DNA of 64,000 nt. Source: Macrothele yani (taxonomy: Eukaryota; Arthropoda; Arachnida; Araneae; Macrothelidae). The notes under the pieces are model-generated. The model had not been told where the DNA came from. It worked only from the letters and a program-made list of their open reading frames with translations, and searched no databases. The stretch is from assembly GCA_039090855.1 (NCBI GenBank), contig CM077025.1, forward strand, positions 100,606,489 to 100,670,488, written 5' to 3'. A program made the position numbers and the translations under genes. Each line of letters opens with the position of its first letter. Positions within the stretch are counted from its first letter, which is position 1. Shown here in pieces: positions 22,630-33,955 of the stretch.

Positions 22630-22830
22630 AGTAATGAGTATGGTGGCAGAGTGGTCTATTCTATGTAAGCACTGGCTTCTGATCATTTGTCCAAGTGGGC
22701 AAGGTTTTGTCCTAGAAGAGGCACGAATGGTGCATTTGTCTTATGGCACTGGCTCTCTCCCTTCCCTGAAACCTGTGGCCCTAATTTTATGATGTGTCTG
22801 CAACTTCTAATGAAGCAGTTGCACAGGAAA
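22630..22830 (+). repeat. Degenerate SINE-A copy
   Basis: Recognisable by GGTGGCAGAGTGGTCTA, TGGCACTGGCTCTCTCCCTT and the tail position, with many substitutions and a changed B box. It is an old copy. Confidence 0.7.
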
Positions 22831-22926
22831 AGTGAAGAGGATAAGGGTCACATATTAAAAACCTTCACCGAGGCCAGTGTGAAAGGAATGAAATAGCCGA
22901 CGACTTTAGTCCGTCTCCCTGCTATT

Positions 22927-23147
22927 TTTTTTTTTTTTTTATTGGAGGTTTAACAACCACCGTGAGCAACTCAATGGGCTATAAGCAGTCGCCCGTCCCT
23001 AATTTAGGGTCACTGGTTCCAGGGAAGGGAGAGAGCCAGTGCCGTAAGACAAACACAACATCCATGCCTCACCGGGATTCGAACCCGGACCCCTTCGGAC
23101 GAATGATCAGAGGCCAACGCCTTAGACCACTGCGCCACCGGGGCGGC
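22927..23147 (-). repeat. SINE-A copy with 12-bp target-site duplication
   Basis: Complete and close to consensus. CTCCCTGCTATT at 22915-22926 recurs at 23148-23159. The B box on the minus strand is GGTTCGAATCC. Confidence 0.95.
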
Positions 23148-23439
23148 CTCCCTGCTATTGTATTCATTCTGAGAAGAGATGAAATATATTTGGGTGAACA
23201 TCCTGCAAATGCCCTTTCACTTCCCTCTGAGGCTTCAAGTGATCTTCCCTTCTCTAGGCCCGGAAACTTTTATCATGCTCCAAAGAGCATCATCAACAGC
23301 CTCTCATTCCCTCCCACCTGTTCATATTCATTTCAGTCCCCAAGTCAAAGAAGATTACAGGAATCCACCCACTTTTTATAATTTGAATGAAATGTTCAAA
23401 GGCACTTCCAAAGTGCTATGTGTATCCCTCCACAGTGTT

Positions 23440-23643
23440 TTTTTTTTTATTGAAAGTTTAACGACCATCGTGAGCAACTCGATGGGCTATAAGCAGTCGA
23501 CCTTTAGGGCCACTGGTTCCAGGGAAGAGCCAATGCTGTAAGACAAACAACATCCATGCCTCACCGGGATTTGAACCTGGACCCATCACAGGCGAATGGT
23601 CAGAAGCCATTACTTAGACCACTGTGCCACCGGAATAGCACCT
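23440..23643 (-). repeat. SINE-A copy with internal deletions
   Basis: Family boxes are present but the CGTCCCTAATTT part of the body is missing. The flanking ACAGTGTT (23432-23439 and 23644-23651) is a likely short target duplication. Confidence 0.88.
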
Positions 23644-23715
23644 ACAGTGTTCACCAACGCATTTCTTTACATTTGAGACCATGACTCTTTACAATTGCCA
23701 TTATGCAATATAAAT

Positions 23716-23951
23716 GCTATAGCAATATTATATAATAAATCAGAGCAAAAACTGCTAATGGCATTTTATTATACTTAGATTTTAAATCAAAGATTATACT
23801 TATTAAAATGCCAGTGAAGTAACTATTATGGGACGATGGAGAGAGCTGACAAGAGCCCTAGCGACTGAAACCACGGTCCCGTAATAGTTTCTTCAATGGC
23901 ATTTTAATAAGTATAATCTTTTATTTAAAATCTATCTAAGCTATAGCAATA
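23716..23951. mobile_element. MITE-like foldback element with ~58-bp arms
   Basis: Left arm 23777-23836 pairs with right arm 23876-23933 (shared block AAGATTATACTTATTAAAATG) around a ~40-bp GC-richer loop. The direct repeat GCTATAGCAATA (23716-23727 and 23940-23951) flanks the structure and may be a target duplication, though the left copy lies ~50 bp outside the arm. It encodes no protein. Confidence 0.75.
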
Positions 23952-24579
23952 ATTCTCCAGCTGCAATTGCCAGCAGATTTGGTTATGATTTAGACCATGA
24001 GATATTAATTTTGAGACGAGTTATATCCTCAGCTGAAAAATGGTATGCTGCAAGTCAGCAATGATTGTTTAGCACAATTTTGTTCAACAAGTGGTTTCAT
24101 TTTCAAAACTTTTTGCACCGAATCATTCCAAACTTTTCATCTCGTCAATCAATTTGAAGACAAATACATCAACACCATGGAATACAGCAAATTCTGGATA
24201 ACAGAAGCCAACTGGTTTTCTCACACATCTAGATATTTTCATTGGAATTTCGAAACTCTGACAATTTTTTTCAGCAGCTTTGAATTCTAAAATACTGCTT
24301 CTCTCATTTTGTACAGGCAGACTGTTACCTTTTTACTTTGCCTATCTCATTAAGGATTCAGTTCCCACTGCTTAAGTCACTTGTACCTGTCACCCAATCA
24401 GAAAAAACTCTGGCCATTTTTCTTGATGATCTCAGAGTTCATACAAACACACATATCCCTAAAGCTGTTCTCCGACATTCAGATGTTAGCTCGTCAAAGA
24501 AAGACATTTGAAACTAAGGTTACTGACTGCATTACATTTTATTTACTCTGTTGATGTATCGAATATCTCCATCTAATGA

Positions 24580-24800
24580 TCATGTTGTGACTCAAGCTTC
24601 AATCCATCATGTCTCACACATAAAATGATTCGTACTTCATAACTCATTATTTTTATCTCTAGCAAGCATTCCTGAATCTGTCCCTCCCATAATTTCCTTT
24701 GCTCTCCATTACCTTCATCCTGTCACCTAGGCTGAATAAATTCTCTTAGTATTTCAGCACTCACTCTTTCAACATGGCCAAGCCGCCTCAGAATATTTGT
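24580..24800 (-). pseudogene. Degraded LINE-H 3' fragment
   Basis: The minus strand gives a broken R-L-G-H-V-E-R-V stretch followed by a short QIQECL-like region and KIMS-like residues. These are the landmarks of the fragment at 20-315. Frames are disrupted. Confidence 0.6.
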
Positions 24801-25205
24801 TTCCTGTCCTACTGAGAACATTTTGTTTCACATTATACATTTTGTTCATTGCATGATCAGGAAGGCCTTTGTTCTCAGATGTCTTAGCCTCTAGGCTACA
24901 TCTAAGAACTGATGACAGAGAATAAATATGAAGTCAATTAAAACACTAAACTCTAGCAAAATAATGCAGTGGATTCATGATAATTATTACTGTGAATTCA
25001 TCAAACTAATAAGTTACCTGAATAGTTTTCATACCAACAAGTCACTGTATTTTCCACTGTTCTTATGAGAACATGAATAAAAATCTCAAGGTTTCTAGTT
25101 TTGGTTTCAAGTTTTCAATGATTTAGCATTGTACACCGTTTTTTCTTAGTGCATTTCTTTTGTCAGGAATATTATAAACAAAAAATGCTATCGACTTTTG
25201 GCTCA

Positions 25206-25246
25206 TTTTTATAGCGTAACCACTGGAGGGGGTTACGCTATAAAAA
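25206..25246. repeat. Perfect 16-bp palindrome with 9-nt loop
   Basis: Arms 25206-25221 and 25231-25246 (TTTTTATAGCGTAACC and its complement) are exact. Confidence 0.95.
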
Positions 25247-25330
25247 TCAGGACCCCTCCAGATTTTCAGAGTCGGGGATCCCCAATGTTCATAAATGAGT
25301 GGTAGGCAATGCACGTAACTAACAAACAAA

Positions 25331-25835
25331 TTAAGAAGAAGGTAGTGTACAACACGCTTAGTTACGTATAAAAAGTTTAAGGCAAATATATTTAAGCCAT
25401 TACTATGGCCTTCATCAGTGCAACTACGATTGGTTTACGTTGCCAGATTGAAAAGGTAAGTTTTGTAATGGTAACTCCGGGTGACGTGATGCAATGAGGG
25501 ATTTCTACATGTAAGGAAATTCCACTTGGTTTGACACTAAAAAGTTGGCTCCCTTCCAAAATCGGTATGCTCTGAGGTTTAGAGAAACAAAATTTTATTT
25601 GGAAATTTTATTTTCCAAAAATTACAACTCTGAGCTCCCCATTTTCATTCCTTACATCTGGAAATCCCTCATTGCATCACGTCACCCGGAGTTACCATTA
25701 CAAAACTTACCTTTCCAATTTGGCAACGTAAACTAATCGTAGTCGCAATGAAGAAGGCCATAGTAATGGCTGAAATATATTTGCCTTATACTTTTTATAC
25801 GTAACTTAGCGTGTTCTAAACTACCTTCTTCTTAA
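25331..25835. mobile_element. 505-bp foldback element with ~185-bp arms
   Basis: Nearly the whole left part (25331-25520) is the reverse complement of 25650-25835. The ends read TTAAGAAGAAGGTAGT and ACTACCTTCTTCTTAA. The loop of ~130 bp is non-coding. Arms differ at a modest number of sites. A direct repeat TCCCCAATGT lies immediately right of the element (25836-25845) and at 25279-25288, 42 bp left of it, which may be an eroded target duplication. Confidence 0.88.
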
Positions 25836-26254
25836 TCCCCAATGTAAAGGACCACCCCAAATTTTTCGGAAATTTGATATAATGCACACTTTTTTATGAT
25901 GTGAACTGACTAAATTTAATAATATAAGATTATGATTTTTCGTAGAATGCAAACACGTGTATAATGTGTACTTAATAAAACAGCGATATCGATTCCTAAT
26001 AAGCAAAGTTAGCTCTACAACTTTGTAATTCACATTTCTGCCCTATCTATCAGAGTTTTACAGTTGTGTTCATTAAGTTCCACAATTCGCCAACAGAGGC
26101 ACCTCCCCCAGATTTTGAAACCTGGTTACGCCACTGCTCATTTTTGTGATAGTTAAAATCTAAAATCATGAAATAACACTAAATTTTTCATGAGAATTTA
26201 TTTATTCTTAATTTTTCCTGTCTAAAATCTATGATTTACAAATTACAAGAGCAC

Positions 26255-26450
26255 CAGAACGATTTTGTAAGCAACTGATTAGAGACTCATAGGTCTGTAG
26301 TTTGAGATCTTCAAGGTCTTTTTTATGTTGCAAGGTGACTGTAGCATTGTTTCAATCATCTTCCCATCATTGAGGCATTTAGTGAAAACTTGGGCAAATG
26401 TAGTTTCTGTTCCTCCATTGGTTTCTTGTACAATATATATAGATTGACAG
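26255..26450 (-). pseudogene. Internal RTE reverse transcriptase fragment
   Basis: Matches the RTE region between the GEDGITVDII and NYRPISLL blocks (compare 17195-17350) with many substitutions and small deletions. Only ~200 bp remain. Confidence 0.75.
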
Positions 26451-26698
26451 ATGTGCTGTGTATTATTATTTGTGTAGTGGCAGGTATCCTGAGACCTTAG
26501 TAATGATGCACCACTCCATTAGCCCCTCTCCCTAATCTGAGCCTGATAATCAGAACATCTTGCCATAAACCCTGTTGTAAGGAATCTCTCTTATGTCATA
26601 ACGAATCTGCAACTCTTATGCCATGCTTTTGGGCCTCTTATGAATCTGAAACAAAATTAGGCTTCATAAATATTGTTGAGGTACTAGTCAGTTTCTGT

Positions 26699-26778
26699 AT
26701 GACACTGCTGGCCAAAAGACTCCAACTCACTGGATTTGTGACACTGATGGCCAAAAGACTCCAACTCACTGGATTTTG
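26699..26778. repeat. 39-bp tandem duplication
   Basis: GGCCAAAAGACTCCAACTCA occurs twice in direct orientation with near-identical flanks. Confidence 0.9.
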
Positions 26779-27112
26779 TTGCCAAAACCTGAAAGGGGAG
26801 GGGTGACCAACTGAAACTATCAGCGGATCCTCCACAATGATGTACTTTACATAAAATTTTAAGACTCGCAAGAACATATTTAAGTTCATGGATATGAGAA
26901 AAATGTTTGAAATATCAATAAAATAGATACCGAAATTTTCGTGCTTAAATGATTTAGTAGCAGTTGCCAGTGGTGACTAGAAACTTGATTCAAATTTGGC
27001 CATCACTAGGCAAGTGAAGCACTAGGTGTTTTAAAACATCCACAATTTCAATTTTAGACTTTCCGGGTGACACTGAAGGTCAGAAGTACTTCATAAAAGA
27101 ATCGCTCAAACA

Positions 27113-27175
27113 GAAGAAAATAACAGAAACTATAGCTGAAGAAAATAACAGAAACTATAGCTGAAGAAAATAAAC
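27113..27175. repeat. 25-bp tandem repeat, about 2.4 copies
   Basis: The unit GAAGAAAATAACAGAAACTA plus TAGCT is repeated. Confidence 0.9.
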
Positions 27176-27179
27176 ATAT

Positions 27180-28700
27180 AAAAATTCGTAAAACTAAGGA
27201 AACGTGATAAGCACAAATTAGTTATAATCAACCACCATTACGACCTGAAAGTTTTTCCTCATAGCTTGGAAGCCCTATCTCGTAGGATTTATCCTCCATA
27301 ACCCTCTTATCTGCAGGCGTGTTAACATTATTAGACCACAAGTGTAATACTATTTTGCTATCCTACCAAATTATTTTCTGTAACAAATTTCGCAGCGTTG
27401 TTTATGGTACATGAAATAAATGCATATTTTTAATCCACGTGAATCACAACTGAATAAACTTCATGGAACATCCGACCCATTTGGAGTGGTTTCTCGGAAT
27501 GTCACGACAATTTGCGTTATTCTGATTAACAATGTGACCCATTTTCTGAGGCGGGGCCCCGAAGCCATATGTGCTTCCTTGAAACGTGATGTTCAAGATA
27601 GTTTCATGAATTTTGTAGGACGGTAAAATGTGGGTGAAAATATCAACATACGAACCCTGGTTCTTGTCAACGGGAAGTCCAGAACAAAACTGGAAACCGA
27701 ACAGGCTACGTTCAATTTTGGGATTTTTAAAAAGAGTTGTAGGATGTCTGAACTTCAACGCTTTCACAGTAAAAGAAACTAAAACTTTTGGAATTTCCGG
27801 CATGACAATACAATTTCACCACTCCCCAGCAGATCCTGTACGACTCCGATTAAAGAGATAGAACTGATTGATGATCGGACTGATCACGCCACCTTGTGCT
27901 GCGTAGCCGAAGCACGATGAGGAAAATCATGAGTTAACTTACTTGGAGGAGAGATTCAACCGCAGTGTTATCAGGTAGCCCAACGGAACTGTTATGGCCC
28001 AATACCCAGGTGAGTCAAGGAGGTTTCAGCGGGTGCTTGGTGATGCGGCAAGTTTTCTTTTCTTTCACTGGGCGTCGGTGCAATCCGAGTGGTCAAGGCC
28101 GACTTCTACGTCCCACTGGGTCACTTGTCCACGCAACGCTCTTGGACGGCGAAACTTCTCGCCGCGTCTGAAAGCGAATAGCGTTGTCGAAGAGTATCTG
28201 TCACGTCGTTCTCCTGTTACGTCACGAAGTCAAGCGGAAATTACCCTTAGGCACTAGTGCTATTTATAAATGAAATTTCCCGTTCCTTCTAGTTGAGTAT
28301 TCTATATTCACGTGGCATTAAAGAGAGAGAAGTGATCAGTTTACAGATACATGTATGTATCTGTTTCACTTGTTGGCGGATCCAGCATTTACTTGAGGGA
28401 AAAGGAGGAGGGGACGCAAGGTTAGTTAGCAAACCTACACCTGTGATTGGCTAACATAAAATAATTCTATTTTTCGACAGATTATTAATTTACATATGAA
28501 TTACGAACAGAAAATATACTGACATTAAATTAAAATATTGCCAGTTTTCAACCCGAAGGTTTTGTAAAATGTTAAAATACGCTAGGACCTATTTGACCTA
28601 CCTGTACAGTACCAAGTTATGGTGACAGAAACTTGTATAAACTGTCACTCTCACTTTGTTGATATCTTGGTAATGGTGGGCCCCAAAGCTATAGACCCCC
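27180..28700. other. Unassigned stretch with relatively GC-rich centre
   Basis: Between 27440 and 28260 base composition is richer in G and C than the flanks and CpG is common. A 119-codon minus-strand frame (27803-27444) has no recognisable domain. A plus-strand ATGGCCCAATACCCAG followed by GTGAGT at about 27994 resembles a short first coding exon with a donor site. This could be the 5' end of a host gene, but nothing downstream confirms it. Confidence 0.25.
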
Positions 28701-28724
28701 CCGTCCCCTTAATCCAGCCCTGAG

Positions 28725-29008
28725 AGATGGAGACATCAAGATCAAAGTAAAATCCCAGAAACGGCAATGTGCTGGACATACTGCTAGAGCTGACATACTG
28801 CTGAAGATCGACGATGGACAATTGAGATATTAAACTGGGTACCAAGGGTCAGAAAAAGATCCAGAAGGAGACCATACGTGGGAGATGGGTAGAAGAAATT
28901 TGAAAGCATGCTGGAGCCACATGGAGAAGACTGGCTCAAGACAGAGAGTTGAGGAAGAAACTTAGGGAGACCTTCATCCAGCAGTGGATTAATAGTGGTT
29001 GACAATGT
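28725..29008 (+). pseudogene. Degraded RTE 3' fragment
   Basis: The C-terminal coding part of the RTE family (AAATGG-like, then CCAAGGG-AGAAAAAGATCCAGAA) through CAGCAGTGGATTAATAGTGG. It is diverged, with a 19-bp duplication of a TGACATACTGCT-like piece. Confidence 0.85.
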
Positions 29009-29009
29009 A

Positions 29010-30370
29010 GATAAGGGTGAGATTAAGATGTTGCACTGGCCGATCACAGCTCAGCGCAGCGCAACGCAACGCTTGAGCTTTATTATACGAAATAATAATA
29101 ATTTGGTTTCCAAAATCTCATCCTAAATTTTGAAACCAAAACTCATACTAATTTCGTGCTACAACGGAAAATATATTTTGGTTCTGAAAATTTATGTTAC
29201 TGTTAAGGTAGTTTGGAGGCCCCTTCAAATTCTGCGGCCCTGTGTACGTGCAGAAATCAGGCCCTGTGTGGACATACGTATATGCAGTATTTATACACAC
29301 ACACATAGTAGAAAATCAGTTGTAATGCTTTTCATTGTATTGGTGATTTGAATTCACATATTTGTCTTACATGCGCATAAAAGGCGTGAATTCGACGCAG
29401 TAACGGATGCAGCGGGGGGAGACTGGGGCGATATCCCCCCCCCTAAAAAACAGATTTTTTCTTTTTAAATGGCCAAGATCGAAAATAATTGTTGTTGTTT
29501 TTTGTAAAATTATAGTAACAAATACACAGATTTCCGTAAAAGTTTTTATTTTACCTTGTATAATATTGACAATTTGCTGTGAATTAGGAGATTAAAGGTT
29601 CTGCTCTAGTTTCAGAGAAAGAACAGAAATTAAAAAACCAGCTAAAGTTTCAGAAACAGAAGTAGCTGAGAACGGAAGGGAAAAGATATTTTTCGGGATC
29701 GTGAAATATAGTGGGTGTGCTTTGTTTAAAGTAATATTTCCACAAACCCCCGAGAGAAAGTCGCCAGTAAGGCAATTAATAGCGCAGGAATGACTTGATG
29801 AAGTGAAGTAAATGGAAGTTCCTTTTAAAAGAAATGGGAATCATGTTTTGAGAAAGAATAAACGAATATTTTAAAGAGGAATTACCGGTCATATTGCTTA
29901 GGAATGATTCGATTATTCAAGCTGGGAATTCTACTATTGAATTGAACCGTCCGAATAGGACTCAAATTTCTTTGAAAAATTCTATCCAGACTTGATATTT
30001 AAAAAGCACGTCGTACATTTCCTCGCAAAGCAGGCAGTTGAACGCCTGGAAAGTAGTGCTGATTTTTAGTTGTTTTCCCCATTTTGTGATTTAAAAATTT
30101 AGCACATTATTTTTTTATGGAAATTTTTTTTAAAAAGCCGGACAATACCGGGGAGCACCCCCCCCCGGTATTCCAATTTGCACAACGCGCTTGTGTGTGT
30201 GACCCTTTCCATGAATTCTCTGCATCAATTATTTATTTTATTTATTTATTTATTTTACCTGAGCAACAGCCTCCCACTCCTAAAGTAAGCTTCCGGACTC
30301 GCTCCGCGCCGTACAGTTCCTACGCATGCGTCTTCTGTCGGTAGTACTCATATTGGATCGTTCAGTGGCG
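29010..30370. other. Non-coding stretch
   Basis: Short homopolymers and an (ATTT)n run near 30228-30255. No gene is recognised. Confidence 0.4.
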
Positions 30371-30384
30371 TACTCAGGAATTTC

Positions 30385-30715
30385 AGATCAGATCAGATCA
30401 TATGTTGAGGATTTTAGGAAAGGAGTGTCTGACCCCAGGTCTTAAACAATCCTTAGAAATAGGAAGCTAGGAGATTTGGGTTAGAGTGCCCGATAGGAAA
30501 GTGACATAGGAAAGTGACACGGAAGCGAGGTAGAAAGGGGGAGGAAGAAGCACTTATTTATTACCGGGGGCCAGTATCCGGGGTCCGACGGCTTAACGTG
30601 CCCATCCGACACATGGCAGATTTTTAGTGGTTTGAGCGTACTTACCTGCCCGGAATCGAACCTGAGGTTCCTCAATGGCAGTCACGAACGTTGACCACTA
30701 GGCCATCCGCGGCCC
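30385..30715 (-). repeat. SINE-B copy (second tRNA-derived SINE) with target duplication
   Basis: The minus strand begins with a tRNA-like head: an A-box region TGGCCTAGTGGTCAACG and a B box GGTTCGATTCC. A unique body follows, with GTCGGACCCC and GACCTGGGGTCAGAC, and a short (TGATC)n tail. TACTCAGGAATTTC (30371-30384) and TACCCAGGAATTTC (30716-30729) form a 14-bp target duplication with one mismatch. It is unrelated in body to SINE-A. An internal GGAAAGTGACA duplication is present. Confidence 0.9.
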
Positions 30716-30879
30716 TACCCAGGAATTTCTGTTGGGGAGGGCTATATATATGTGTATGTGTGTGTGTTTACGCACATAGTACTGTATATACTGTATCAGT
30801 GCTGTAGTCGTAAAATCAGCAGAGGGTATATACTATGTGCAAATCCTAAAAAATCAGAGGTTATACTACATGGATTAAA

Positions 30880-30924
30880 AAAAAAAAAGGCACGATACCC
30901 TCGTGGGGATATCGTGCCTTTTTA
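30880..30924. repeat. Small hairpin, ~17-bp arms
   Basis: AAAAAGGCACGATA and its complement surround a short loop with one mismatch in the stem. Confidence 0.8.
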
Positions 30925-31103
30925 ACAATTATGACTATGAACTCACTTACCGATATGAATAAAGTATCTTCTCCTCTCTCCTGTCAATTATGGCATGTTG
31001 AAGAGCATGCACAAGATTATTTTAATTTTTATTGAAATTTACCTCATAAAGCCTGAGCCATAAATTATACCCAACGTTCCAAATGGTTCCCGCTTTCCTA
31101 CCG

Positions 31104-31325
31104 ACGAACTAATGGCGCAGTGGTCTAAGCGATGGCCTCTGATCATTCGTCTGAACTGGGTCCGGGTTCGAATCCCGGTGAGGCATGGATGTTGTGTTTG
31201 TCTTACGGCACTGGCTCTCTCCCTTCCCTGGAACCAGTGAACCTAAATTAGGGACGGGCGACTACTTATAGCCCATTGAGTTGCTCACGGTGGTCGTTAA
31301 ACCTCCAATCAAAATAAAAAAAAAA
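31104..31325 (+). repeat. SINE-A copy
   Basis: Plus orientation: GGCGCAGTGGTCTAAGCG head, GGTTCGAATCCC B box, conserved body, A-rich tail at 31310-31325. Close to consensus. Confidence 0.93.
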
Positions 31326-31625
31326 GACGAGATAAGTCCTTACAGCAGTGTTCTTCTCTGGAAGAAACTCTTGATCTACTATCAGTTGCTGAACGATGGT
31401 TCATCAACCAAGATCTTACATATTTTTTTGGATTAAATCGTTCAATTGCCGGTCCATTTAAATGTATGAATATCAGGTTAGATACATTGGAGATTAACAA
31501 AGATGCTCTGAGATTGGTTATAATGTTGTTCATTAAACTGAATTCTCGTTCGCATTCAGCTGTCGAACAATTTTAAGGCACAGTTGAAATCGTTCTTAAG
31601 AGGTGTTTTAAGTTTTCTGGTACAA

Positions 31626-31938
31626 ATGATCAAATGTAGAGGATTTTAGGAAGGGAGTGTCTGACCCCAGGTCTTAAACAACCCTTAGAAATAGGAAGCT
31701 AGGAGATTAGGGCTTGAGTGCCTGATAGGAAAGTGACACGGAAGCGAAGTAGAAAGGGGGAGGAAGACGCCCTTATTTATTATTAGGGGGCCAGTACCCT
31801 GGGTCCGACGGCTTAACGTGCCCATTCGACGCACGGCGGATATTTAGTGGATCGAGCGTTCGTACCTGCCTGGGATTGAACCTGAGGTCCTTTCCGCGGC
31901 AGTCACGAACGTTGCCCACTAGGCCACCCGCGACCCAT
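31626..31938 (-). repeat. SINE-B copy with 13-bp target duplication
   Basis: TTTTCTGGTACAA at 31613-31625 and 31939-31951 is exact. Same head and body as the 30.4-kb copy. The two copies together define the ~310-bp unit. Confidence 0.93.
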
Positions 31939-31951
31939 TTTTCTGGTACAA

Positions 31952-32720
31952 CTTGGACGTTTTCAGTAAATTCTCTGTCTCTGAGAGAATATAATGAAAA
32001 CGAGAGAGGTACAACTTGGACGTTTTCAGTATATTCTCCATTAATGACATTTCATCAACATTAAAACGTCTTCAGATTCGCCTTGTTTCTAGTTCTCCAT
32101 AGCGCACGTCGTCTGTTTTAATATTTATTCGCTCTAATGAAGAAATATCTTTAAGAAGTTGTACATTTTCACTGTTTGAATCTGAACACAGTCTTGATTT
32201 CATCCTGTCAGCCATACTTTGAATAAACTGGTTTGGTTGATAGGTACAATTTTATTGCTAGGAATCAATGGGATATTTTTAAATATTAATTCCTCGTTCG
32301 CTGCTAATGCTATGAGTTTTTTTCCCCAGGATTTTCTCCGAAGCTCTCTGTAATTCTTATGGTTCTTTTTATTAGATGTTCAGCTCTTGGCAGCGATGTT
32401 GTTCGAGATTGAAGTTCTGTTGTCAATATGGATATTGAAGGTATACGCTATTCTGTCAAAAAAAAAAAGCAGGGGGTTTACGGCGTATACCGCCGTATAC
32501 CCTCCACTACAGCCCTGCACTGTATAATGTATATACACATAGTGTATACGTTAGATAGGTTAAAGAGTCGATGTACGTCGTTCTTAATTTCTTTGAGGGG
32601 GGGGGCTTAAGCCCTCCCCTGGGTGCGTCAGTAGGATCGTTGAAGAAGTTCCACCGACAATAATTATTTTTCGCCCTCTGAAACTATCGGCTGCATTTGG
32701 CCCTAAAAAGTACCGACGTG
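31952..32720. other. Non-coding stretch left of the LTR element
   Basis: A direct repeat of GGTACAACTTGGACGTTTTC near 31945 and 32010 is the only structure seen. Confidence 0.5.
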
Positions 32721-32721
32721 T

Positions 32722-33427
32722 TATAATGAATAAAATTCTCCGGCTGGACGTGTAGTGCAGGAAAGCTTAAGTTAAGTCACGTTAGGGTTATTGAAAGGTT
32801 ACTTGACGTAGCTAAAGTGTGCTTAATCTTCAAAATGCTAGAGTTTTGTTTAGGTAAGACACGCACGTGCAATAAATTCCAAGAATATGGAATTTATTTT
32901 TACTCAGCGTTCCTCATTATCTTGAATATCAGTAATATAACTTCGGTTTTAGTACATTAGTACCTTGAAGGCTCCTTATTAGAGCGGTAAACACAATATA
33001 CCATGAACTTAAAGTAAACACTCAATGAAATAGACTTAATGGCCAGACAGAGGTCTGACAATAAAATGAACTAAGAAAACGTACTCACTTTTAATCTTTT
33101 ATTGGGGAGCTCCTGGTATTACTCAAATACACACTCCAAAATAACACAACTACTGATAGCCCGAACTTTCGTAATATCGTAGAAAAGTAAGAAAATCGCA
33201 TATCAATAATCAGGAAGAACCTATCACATATAAAACGAAGCTCTTTGGTATACTTGAGCGCGCCTATATATACTGCATACCACCACGTCATGACTTACAC
33301 TCGTTGCCACATATAATTCAGCGGGAGAAACAACATCTCGTTAAGTGAGAAGATAATTTGCATAGGGAAATAAAATAACAAGAGATAGTAAAATAAAAAA
33401 GAAACTGAATCTAGAGTATACGTTGCA
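32722..33427 (-). repeat. 3' LTR of the gypsy element
   Basis: Seven hundred and six bp. On the minus strand it starts TGCAACGTATACTC and ends TTCATTATA. It lacks an eight-base segment found in the other LTR near 39965-39972. Confidence 0.95.
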
Positions 33428-33440
33428 TCATCTCCCCCTT
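33428..33440 (-). other. Polypurine tract
   Basis: The minus strand reads AAGGGGGAGATGA directly before the 3' LTR, the expected primer site for plus-strand DNA synthesis. Confidence 0.85.
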
Positions 33441-33955
33441 ATATATGTATATATATATATATATTTTTTAAAAACCTTTCAAATTTTGAGTGTAGTCTTA
33501 CATTTCGCTGACTGACGTTTATCGTCCTACTTTTTTTTGTGGCAGCAGTATTTACAACTTCAAGCTTGGCATAACAAATTCAGTAAACCTGTGTCCGCAG
33601 CTATTGTCGTCTGTGAAGCAGGAAACACTTTTTATACGTGTACAGAACAAACCTGCATCGGCATACCTTATTTTTATTCTGCCCAGCAGGAATCACTTTT
33701 TTGATTTCATTTTACTTCCTCATATTTTCAACTCTATATATATTTATCGTTGATTACAAACAAACTGTATCAGCAGCGAAGATTGCCTGTAGCTGCTTAA
33801 CAGTAACAATTTTCACTATTTTACCCCTAACACACACATATATGTATATAAAAAAAAATTCGGATTAGTAGACGGACATAGAATATATATATAAAAAAAA
33901 AACTACATATATACACAAAAAGAATGCGTAGGCCCACACGGGGGAAAAAAATCTG
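33441..33955 (-). other. Non-coding 3' internal region of the gypsy element
   Basis: AT-rich, with several TA microsatellites (33445-33466, 33840-33850, 33880-33915). No coding signal. Confidence 0.6.

Noticed and set aside
22962..23381. 139-codon plus-strand frame
   Set aside because: Its first half is the antisense of a SINE-A copy; the rest shows no motif.
27444..27803. Minus-strand 119-codon protein-coding gene
   Set aside because: No recognisable domain, splice or start context; retained only as part of an unassigned stretch.
30880..30924. Rho-independent terminator
   Set aside because: The stem followed by T residues looks like one, but the window is eukaryotic and no gene precedes it.
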